A stretch of DNA of 27,268 nt, from the NCBI GenBank assembly GCA_900155495.1, contig FTLJ01000645.1, forward strand, positions 1-27,268. The letters run 5' to 3'. This DNA is from Porogramme epimiltina. Its lineage: Eukaryota; Basidiomycota; Agaricomycetes; Polyporales; Polyporaceae. A model generated the notes under the pieces. It saw nothing but the letters and a program-made list of their open reading frames with translations, was not told the origin of the DNA and ran no database searches. The first letter of the stretch is position 1; each line of letters opens with the position of its first letter. The position numbers and the translations under genes were made by a program. Shown piece by piece: positions 20,371 to 27,268 of this stretch.

Positions 20371-20813
20371 CTCGAGGGCCAGAAAGAATAAGTGGCGTTG
20401 AGGGAGGCCGGGGAAGGAGCGCAAACACTGGGAGCTGACGGTGGCAAGGATGACAAATAACAGGTACCGAAATGCGGTCTGTAGTGCAGGCGCAGGCCGA
20501 GCCTGTGAGGCGTGCTCCCAGTGTCCAGCGCGCGGAGCAGTCAAGCGCCCATTCAGGCGATACTCACGATCTCATCAATCTTACCCAAGTTGTTTTCACC
20601 CTCTTACCCTCATCATTCTCGCCTCCTACTCGCATCGTTTCCTACGCTCTCGCTTTCCTTCGTCCCGCCTTCCACTCTCCTGCATGTGACTGCAATACAG
20701 AGGAGCTATAGTGCCCCAAATTTCTGGAATGAGATGGTAGAGCGTAAAGAAGGAGAACGATGTCACTGGTACACTCAGTGCCTTCGCCAACCTTGTCGTA
20801 CGCTGACACATTT
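20371..20813. other. Spacer upstream of F-box C
   Basis: This is the possible N-terminal extension or 5' leader of the unit-C F-box gene (20371-20544), followed by pyrimidine-rich plus-strand DNA. The short overlapping frames at 20441-20842 have no recognisable domain. They are interrupted where the cyclophilin fragment begins. Confidence 0.4.
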
Positions 20814-21040
20814 CGGTCTGTATGGCGGTGTGTGTGTATCACGGAGTGCGGGTGCTCGTGATCCGGGAACTGACCAGTGTCTCAGTCAAGCCATGCCCAA
20901 GACCGTGGAGAACTTCCACGCTCTCTAGACCGTCGTCACTGAGAAGGACGGCATCGCCCTCCCCGAAGGCTACGTTAGCTACAATAGGTCCAATTTCCAC
21001 CGTATTATCAAGAACTTCACGATCCAGAGTAGTGGTTTCG
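20814..21040 (+). pseudogene. Cyclophilin-type peptidyl-prolyl isomerase pseudogene fragment
   Basis: The segment 20890-21040 translates as a cyclophilin core: MPKTVENFHAL, stop (TAG 20926-20928), then TEKDGIALPEGY and SNFHRIIKNFTIQ. This matches the family pattern PKTVENFRAL ... FHRVIKNFMIQGGDF, including the FHR motif that carries the catalytic Arg in cyclophilins. It ends at a GTAAGC donor (21041), where the open frame is lost. Upstream, FGLYG (20812-20826) fits the preceding family motif and is separated by a good 58-nt intron (20828-20885; CTGAC branch, CTCAG acceptor), but the joined frame is off by one. The retained introns point to copied genomic DNA rather than a retrocopy. No N-terminus or remaining C-terminus was found nearby, and the next sequence resumes DUF6534-like tail coding. 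Confidence 0.75.
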
Positions 21041-21074
21041 GTAAGCGCTAGCCCTCCTGTCGTGAAGGCCAGCT

Positions 21075-21775
21075 ACGCCGAGCGCGTAAACGTCCTCTGC
21101 AGCTCCGATGGCATTCAAGCATTCCGCATCCAAGTCCGTTTATTCCTGTACATTTCCCCCTTTATCCCTCCTTGTTATTACAGTGCGTGGGACCCTTGGT
21201 CCCCACCTCTGTGCGGCAGATGTTGATTCCTCTCTCGCAGCTCCCACGCAACCACAGGCATGCCGTCACTCGTGGTGTCACAAGAGCGACTGAGGCCGGA
21301 ATCCGCCCGGCCAGAATATGTTGCGCTTGATTTGTCAAGCGTTTCGTATTCTCATTCCCATATATGTTATTTCCATTTTCGTCGTGGTACTGTACAGTTG
21401 TGGCGTACGCCCTATTTATTCTCGCATGTACAGAACTGTATCACCAGTCTTTCCGATACGACGATTTCCCTACTCTTTCTGAGTGTCGAAGACTCTCTCG
21501 TTCATTCTCAACTGCTCTCGTCTACAAGCTCTTGGCGCCTCAACGACGACCTCAAGCGGCGAGCGCACTGCGCGAACGTCACACTCCCGTGACCACAGAC
21601 ATTCATCGACGTGAAGGCGCATTAGCTTGTTGACGTGGACTTCGCCAAGTGTTACAGCAGTGTCATGAGTGTCGTAGAGAGCGAATAAGATAAGACGGCC
21701 GCCATGACGAGTACGAGCCTGAAGAACGACCGAGCAAGCTCTGACACTGGTCCGCACGCGCTGGCTAAGTAGTAC
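21075..21775 (+). pseudogene. DUF6534 relic, unit D (3' exons only)
   Basis: Only the tail is detectable. The stretch 21083-21105 (GCGCGTAAACGTCCTC) matches the end of exon 10 of copy A. About 21594-21772 matches exon 11 of copies A and B (ACATTCATCGACGTGAAGGC, GTTGACGTGGACTTCGCCAA, ACGAGTACGAGCCTGAAGAACGA). The frame is broken by an in-frame TAG near 21624 and by indels. The intervening 480 bp is largely unrecognisable. All membrane-segment exons are gone and a cyclophilin fragment lies immediately upstream. The relic keeps the unit order and orientation relative to the F-box gene of unit D. Confidence 0.7.
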
Positions 21776-22211
21776 TGTCACGTGACTTCTCAATACAACT
21801 TCAGCATGTGCGAGTTCGTCCGTGCCAGTAGTGTTACAATACCATTTAAACCTGCTCTTGTACACTATGAATTCAAGAGAGATAAATGCACTGCGTAGAG
21901 CCTAGAGACCACAGTGAATGATTCCCCTCACGCAACCCTGACACGAGGCTTATCCGGCGGGGCGACCTTGCTCCCCGTCCCCCCGGGGCCACACTGGCTC
22001 CAGTGATCGTCTAGGCTTAGAGAGACCTTGTGAAACAGACATGTAGAATAAGCAATACAAGTCCTTAGGAACAAGGTATCTTACAGGAGCGATCAAATAA
22101 GATATGAGAAATGCGTTACAGAATCATTATCTGCGTAAACCTGCGTTGCCTTCCGGCTAGCAAGAGAACGAACAACAACAAGATCCAGACCCGAGCATAC
22201 TGTACCACAAG
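21776..22211. other. Spacer between the DUF6534 relic and F-box D
   Basis: This is the convergent 3' flank. It contains a GC-rich patch (CCCCGTCCCCCCGGGGCC, about 21976-21993) and otherwise ordinary intergenic sequence. No gene was seen. Confidence 0.5.
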
Positions 22212-24848
22212 CTACTGCAGGACCTCCATCGCAAAAATGTGGTCCTCTCTGCACACGTACCACAATGTCTTCCCGTCGGGTGCGAATAATACGCTCGTGA
22301 TGGATACGTCCCACTCGACGCCGCCCGAAACCGCCACACGTTCTCCCGTCCTTCCATCCCAAACCTCTGCTCTCCCATCCTTCCGACCGATCCCGATGCG
22401 TACCGGTCCAGCGGTGTCTTCGCTCAGCCAGAAATCTACAGATACCACGTCGGGATAGATGTATCCTAGGTCTAGGAACCAGGTTAGATGGTGGTTTGCC
22501 GAGTCGTATGCCCAGGGTCCTGATGGTTCGTCTTCGGGGACACTGGATCTTTGGACAACACCGGGAGACGTCGTGGAATTCCGATGAACAGTGTTTCCCA
22601 GCGCCAGCCGGCCGCTTCGGATGCTCCCATCCTCGTAGCGGTAGGTAAGCGTGATGGGAGAAGAGGGCATGGGCCTACACGTCAAGATGCCGTGTTCCAA
22701 ATGGAAGGGAATCTTCTCGCGGCCAGCGGTGTTGAAGATGACCCCATTGACGGACATGTGCTCTACCACCCGTTGGATGTCACCGCTGAACGCCGCGGTG
22801 TCCCACACGCAAATACCCTTACCGCCGAGCCATGAGTACGCAGATGCGTACCAAAGACCCTCATCTGCGGAAAACGCGGACCCATGATCCACTCTTGCGA
22901 CACCGAAGGGGCTGGATTGTAGTGATGTGTATGACGGAGGTACCAGTACGTGGTTGAAAAGGGCGGGTGAAGTGGCCCAAACATCCTTGAGAACGAGTCC
23001 ATCCCAATCCCTGCTATCCCATGGAACTCGCACCACGAATTTAGTCTCGTCAGGGGACCAAATAAGTCCTGGCGACCATGCCTGCGGGCGGTACCAGCTA
23101 GTATTCCAGACTTCCTCCCGGAAATCCACTGCTTTGACAGGAGAGCATGGCTTATTACTCTCAATACTGTGTACGCTGATTCCGTAATGACCGTTGTCGT
23201 AGTGGTCATGAGCATGGACGGCCACCAAAAGCTTGCAGCTCGACGCAAATACCAGGGCAAAAACTTTAAGGCCATCCCAATCGAGGTCGGATTCGAAGGT
23301 AAAATCGTCGACCTTCCGGTAGCCGTCAGAGTGGCTGAGGTCTTGATTGTCATGGAACAATATAAATCCGGTGGTAGAGCGAGCCGCGTACCACTTCCCA
23401 TCAGGTGAGATGCCGTAGAATTCTGGAACTAAGTCTCCCAGTACACCACTGTCGAATTCACCTGTATATTCGGTTGCCTGGTCAGCACAATACAATGAGA
23501 ACGGTGGTCGTTATATAGCACTTACATTCATCGGAACAGCGAAATTGTAGTGTGGCCGTCTTCTGCAGCTCAGGGAGCTCGCGCTCTATCATCCTCTGCC
23601 TTCGGATAAGACAATTTGTGCGTGGCAGAACGACCGTAAACCGTTCGAGACCTGCTTTGTTGATCCGCTTTAGAATCACGTCTTCTACCTCTACTGGCTT
23701 CCGCTTGTCATCAGGCGACGACAGCGATGGGAATCTCCCGCAGAAAACCACCACCTCTTGAATAACCACATTCATTGGAAGAACATCGAGGAAGCCCCCA
23801 AGGGAATCGTACGTCCATCCCCCAGACTTAGCTCCCCCAGACCTAGCTAGCCGAATTTCAAGTTTATGAATAGCATAAAGCGAAGATATTTCCGGCATGA
23901 TGCTTTCTGAGTCGCGTACGGTTTGATAAGTGAATTAACTTCTACAAAAGTAACGTGCGCCTCACCCATCGTCACTCGAAACATGGAAAAATGGATGTCC
24001 GGGATGACCAAATGATCTATAGTCGATGATTTAAATGATGGAAGGATAAATTGCAATGTATTCCAGGGTGCCTGATGAAAGGTCAACTATTCGCGAACAT
24101 TCAAGACGGAGCCAAGCAGTCACTACTTACAATGAGCTGACGAAGACCCCCTTTCGGACCTTTTTTTGCCATAGCATTGACTCGAGCATCTGCGAACGGT
24201 GTCTTGAAATACACCTTGCGGCCACAATGCAAAACTCGAAGCGAAGGTAAGGCTGAGATGATTCTCGAGAGGTCTGCCTGGGTCGCTTGGACAAACTGTA
24301 AGTACAGACACCGAACGCGTCGAAATTGGCGTAGGCACATGAATGCTGGCCGGGTAAACGCCAGCCGGTCACCATAAGAGAAGCTGGGGCGTTCTATGCC
24401 GTAGAGACGCAAGTGGGTGAGGTGAGGAAGATATGGCAACAGAACAATTAGCGCAGTGCCCTTTTCCTCGTTATAAGGCTCCTCAGCCTCGGGAATCCGA
24501 ATGGTCAGAGAGTGTATCCATGACGGCAAATCAGGATGCTTCTCAAACAAAAGAATGAGTTCCTCGGCCGACCGCGACGGCTTCATGACCCCGACGGCGT
24601 AGAAGAGATGGTAGCGACTGCGGGGATTCCACGAGTGGCAAACAAGCGAACATGACCGAAGGGCGTCCACGTCATTAGCAAGGTAGTTGATGATGAATTC
24701 TGCTACCTCTACGGCCAACCAACTCGTGTTTGTATCCTTGTGCCCAACGGCCCACGCCTGAAAGAAACCAGCTTAGTCTCCAGATCTGCCTGAGCATCCT
24801 GACGTTGCCTACGCGAGAAGAGGGAGTGCTCGACATGCTGGAGAGCAT
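22212..24848 (-). CDS. F-box protein with leucine-rich middle and C-terminal WD40-like propeller, unit D
   Basis: Exons: 24848-24813, 24757-24131, 24071-23966, 23906-23526 and 23461-22212 (799 aa). The F-box is at the start of exon 2 (LAVEVAEFIINYLAND, LRSCSLVCHSWNPRSRYHLF). Leu-rich segments follow (LPHLTHLRLYG, LPSLRVLHCG). The final exon has propeller-like strands: GISPDGKWYAAR, GLIWSPDETKFVVR, GKGICVWDTA, IGIGRKDGRAEVWDG and LFAPDGKTLWYVCR. Intron positions and phases after the F-box exon match unit B, and exon 4 is 381 nt in D, the same length as exon 3 of B. The first exon (MLSSMSSTPSSR, donor GTAGGC) is the least certain part, because in-frame stops upstream of 24757 require some such exon. 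It probably acts as an SCF substrate receptor, by family inference. It is the only intact gene left in unit D. Confidence 0.8.
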
Positions 24849-25529
24849 TCTCTTGAATAGGCATATGGAGAAAGGCACCTGGATCGGTCGAGGGATAGAG
24901 ACAAACGACGATGGATGAGACCTGATAGAGGCGACGATAATCAAATAGTGAGGATATTCTCGGACCGTCGGCGCCGGCACGCGCTTATTATTTTGGCGAG
25001 CATTGTTTGTGAGTGTTCGGCACGTGATGGTATGTACAACATTACTCGCGACTCATTTGTTCGCATTCCTCCAAACGGAAAGGGTAGCGATTGTGCATAT
25101 ACATCGTTACTACTTACAGACAACACTGAGCGAGTTCCTCCCGAAGGTAGAGAACGAATAATACGTTATTGACGAGGACGTACACCAGTGTGAGGTAGTT
25201 CAGCCTTTTCGAGTAAGTACGACAGAAAACCCTCTAGCGTAAAGCTTCACGAGTGCGTATGACTTAACTTGACAAGCGAAACCAACGAAGCAACTGACCT
25301 GGTATGCTCCAACTCAATCTCTCTTCCCAGGGAGCGTCACTAACACCCTTTACTCAGTCGCCGTGCCTTGTATCGGTGTATGTCACGGACGGGGCCGTCG
25401 ACGCCAGGTATCCCATTAGCAACGTCGCGCCGCATACAGGAGTAGTCTAAACACTAAATCTATGAATAAGTCAGTGGAGATCGCACAACAGGGGGTGCCT
25501 CAAGTACCTAAACTAGCGAGCTCCTCCAT
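24849..25529. other. Spacer between the array and QCR6
   Basis: This is the 5' flank of F-box D and the 3' flank of QCR6. The only long frames (24675-24980 minus, 24915-25172 plus) are extensions or shadows with no recognisable domain. It marks the right edge of the duplicated array. Confidence 0.5.
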
Positions 25530-26182
25530 CTACTTGAGCTTGGAGAAGAGTTTTGGCGCGACACAGCCCTATAGGCAGAACGTCAGCGGTATCAACGGTT
25601 TACTATGCCTGGAAGTACTCACGTTCACGCAATGCATCAAGCTAAGGAACAATATTAGTGTACGTGTTAATGGACTATGGCAGAATTACTCACTGGTCTG
25701 AGGGGCGATGCACACACGCATACGAACGGGTTAGCACTGTACACGGCGAAAGATGTGCGCGTTACTCACAGCTGTAGAGAGCGTGTCAATAACGTGAATC
25801 AACGTGTGTGTGGAAGAGGGAAACTCACAATTCCTCAACGCAGTCCTCGCCCTTGTAGCCCTCGCCGGCGTTGACCTTCTCCTCGCAGTGAGCGAAGTGC
25901 TTCGCGTGCGGCGCGCACTTGGCCGACTCCGCGCACTCATCCTGGAGCGCAGGGAGAATCTAGAGCGCAAACAAAGCGTCAGAACGCCCAGGCCCCACAC
26001 CAGCGAGCACACGCGCGGGCAAGAAAAGAAAATGCACACACGTCCTCAGGCTCCTCCTCTTCCTCTTCCTCCTGGGGCTCCTCCTGAGCCTCCTCCTGGG
26101 CAGACTCCGTGACCTCCTTCCCCTCGGGGGCGTCGGCGTGGACGACAGAGAAGACAGACGAGAACAGTGACGAGAGCGACAT
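25530..26182 (-). CDS. QCR6: QCR6, acidic hinge subunit of mitochondrial cytochrome bc1 complex (complex III)
   Basis: Six exons: 26182-26042, 25959-25829, 25771-25770 (2 nt), 25697-25694 (4 nt), 25641-25623 and 25568-25530 (111 aa). The protein starts MSLSSLFSSVFSVVHAD, passes through a very acidic Glu-rich stretch (about residues 30-47), then has the conserved fold ILPALQDECAESAKC, HFAHCEEKV, EDCVEEFYHLMHCVNGC and APKLFSKLK. The paired Cys residues are those that form helix-bridging disulfides in the hinge family. It acts on the intermembrane-space side of complex III and aids the cytochrome c1-cytochrome c interaction (family knowledge). The residues F-Y-H exist only if both microexons are spliced in. 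Each of the five introns has a GT donor (four are GTGAGT), an AG acceptor and usually a clear CTRAY branch. Skipping both microexons keeps the frame but deletes Tyr-His, while skipping one breaks it. Confidence 0.93.
25694..25771 (-). other. QCR6: Two successive microexons (2 nt and 4 nt) of QCR6
   Basis: The 2-nt exon CT (25771-25770) lies between CTACAG and GTGAGTAACG. The 4-nt exon ACCA (25697-25694) lies between CCTCAG and GTGAGTAATT. Introns on the two sides are 57, 72 and 52 nt, with branch-like TTGAC, GCTAAC and CACTAAT. Joining TT+CT+ACCA+C restores the codons for Phe-Tyr-His at a position where hinge proteins have a conserved aromatic-aromatic-His. Confidence 0.82.
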
Positions 26183-27004
26183 GGTCGTGGCGGAGAGAGA
26201 AACTAGAGAGCGTGCAAGCTGTCGGCGGAGACGATGTGGCAGAGACCAACGTTGGGCGCTACGGCTCCAAACGGGTCCGCTTTCCGGCGGCAAATGCGCC
26301 CGTTCCGATTGGCTCCATTGGTTTGACTGTGATCTCGAGATGAACTGACGAGCTGAACCAGAGCGATCAATTCCGAAGACTTTCCATAATACCAGTCCGG
26401 GAGACTGGCTTGTCCTTGACTCTGCTAAAGGCGTACGGGGCGCAGAACGCCGAGCCTCCACATAGTACACGATTGTGCTACCCGTTGGATACAACTACAC
26501 TGCAGACCCCTGTCAGGCGCAGGAGGCCGGTTCAGCTAGGACAGAAACACTCAAACCCGGTGGTGGTCCTGCTCAACTGCATCGCGTTCAAGTTGGCATA
26601 TGACCTCGCGGTGTCCATCCAAAAGCTCATGAGTATAGGGCGCTGCTTCTGGGGCTGTAGTCAGCGACGGTAGCACAAATTGTAAAAGGGCACCGACGCT
26701 TGCCTCGTGGATGACCGCGCTGCTGGCCATAAGGCCCCCTTCAAGGCATCCCAGGTCTCCGTATTCGAGCAAAACACTGGAGGACATCATGTGGGAGCCA
26801 TAGACCGAGGGCCGCAGAGCAGCGCGCGTAGTAACTGCAAGAAGCCCCGTGCGCATCACGGTAGTAAACGTGGTGCCACAGGGCTTAGTTTGGCCTCCAC
26901 GGGGCTCAAGTGATGAACGGTATGGTGGCCCGGATGGAGGACAGGAGCCTGGCCAGAACAACAAACAGTGAGCGAGTTGACACACGGCAAACCAAAAGCG
27001 AAAC
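26183..27004. other. QCR6 5' flank and unresolved region
   Basis: This holds the QCR6 promoter (about 26183-26350). A minus-strand frame at 26551-27162 reads fairly naturally (for example SVYGSHMMSSSVLLEYGDLG), but I recognise no domain and cannot connect it with confidence to the gene at the right edge. It may be 3' UTR or further exons of that gene. Confidence 0.35.
26308..26321 (-). promoter_or_regulatory. Two CCAAT boxes upstream of QCR6
   Basis: ATTGG at 26308-26312 and 26317-26321 reads CCAAT twice on the coding strand, 126-140 bp upstream of the QCR6 ATG. The CCAAT-binding Hap complex activates respiratory-chain genes in fungi (established knowledge), so these are plausible functional sites. 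Spacing between the two is 9 bp. Confidence 0.5.
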
Positions 27005-27268
27005 TCACGACGCGCGATCCTTTCGGCGAATATGTCGACGAGCATCCTCCTCACCCTCCGCCGACGCTGCCCCCGACCCAGGACGCACAGCGAGTTCCGC
27101 AGAGCCAGCCCCAGACCCGAGCGTAGAGCTCCCACCGCTCCCATCGGCCCTCTCGTGCACAACGTTCACCCACCCACCGCTCCCTTCGCTCCCCTCGCTC
27201 CCGTAGGAGCCCCCCACACCCTCCACCACGTCCACCACCACCGCATACAGCCCGCCCCCGCCCACTCC
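27005..27268 (-). CDS. C-terminal part of an unidentified Gly/Ser-rich protein (partial, runs off the window)
   Basis: The frame is open from the right edge to TGA at 27007-27005. It reads LYAVVVDVVEGVGGSYGSEG, then WVNVVHERADG, Gly/Ser/Ala-rich sequence, and a basic end (ARRHIRRKDRAS). GC content at third codon positions is high, as in the left-end gene. A GTGAGT donor overlaps the stop (about 27008), so the gene could instead continue through an intron ending near 26949 into the frame at 26551-26948. I do not recognise the protein. Confidence 0.4.
   Translation of the reverse strand, partial: GVGGGGLYAVVVDVVEGVGGSYGSEGSEGSGGWVNVVHERADGSGGSSTLGSGAGSAELAVRPGSGAASAEGEEDARRHIRRKDRAS

Noticed and set aside
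7030..24848. Transposable element as the cause of the repeated units
   Set aside because: No terminal repeats, target-site duplications, transposase or reverse transcriptase motifs were seen at unit edges. The repeats are gene-sized segmental copies with introns.
26551..27162. 203-aa minus frame at the right edge
   Set aside because: Its first third overlaps the better frame that ends at 27005, no domain is recognisable, and joining it through the GTGAGT donor is possible but unproven.

Overview
The window looks like nuclear DNA of a filamentous basidiomycete, most likely an agaricomycete. The evidence is dense 52-93 nt introns with GTRNGT donors, CTRAY-like branch points and YAG acceptors, a tRNA gene with a short intron, and agaricomycete-type families (DUF6534 membrane proteins and F-box proteins with a C-terminal propeller-like region). 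I cannot name the species. The provided frames break every intron-rich gene, so the exon models below were rebuilt by hand from splice signals and paralog comparison.

Layout. (1) 1-711 is a GC-rich, probably plus-strand, Pro/Ser-rich C-terminus, with a Tn5-adapter-like 19-mer at its only in-frame stop. (2) 1264-1367 is tRNA-Ser(AGA) with a 22-nt intron. (3) 1931-3889 (minus) and 5669-6583 (plus) encode two unrelated secreted repeat proteins. One is Gly/Ala-rich with 35-36-residue repeats and the other Ser/Thr-rich with 26-residue repeats. Both have a small intron directly after or within the signal-peptide exon, and both have a TATA-like box. (4) About 7030-24850 is a fourfold tandem array. 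Each unit is a plus-strand DUF6534 seven-helix-like membrane protein gene converging on a minus-strand F-box gene. Unit A has an intact DUF6534 gene and only a 3' relic of the F-box gene. Unit B has both genes intact, with stops 111 bp apart. Unit C has a DUF6534 pseudogene and an F-box gene that is truncated at its 3' end and carries a 117-bp in-frame tandem duplication. Unit D has a fragmentary DUF6534 relic and an intact F-box gene, with a cyclophilin pseudogene fragment inserted upstream. (5) 25530-26182 (minus) is QCR6, the hinge subunit of respiratory complex III. Its gene model needs two consecutive microexons of 2 nt and 4 nt. Two CCAAT boxes lie upstream. (6) 27005-27268 (minus) is the C-terminal end of another gene that runs off the window.

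How they work together. The housekeeping genes (tRNA-Ser, QCR6) flank an accessory block that evolves by duplication and decay. The DUF6534/F-box pair has been copied as a unit, with about 450 bp of its upstream region, and different members have decayed in different copies. Any functional link between the two partners is inference. The sequence itself shows co-duplication and conserved orientation. The strongest unusual signals are the paired-gene array and the QCR6 microexons.
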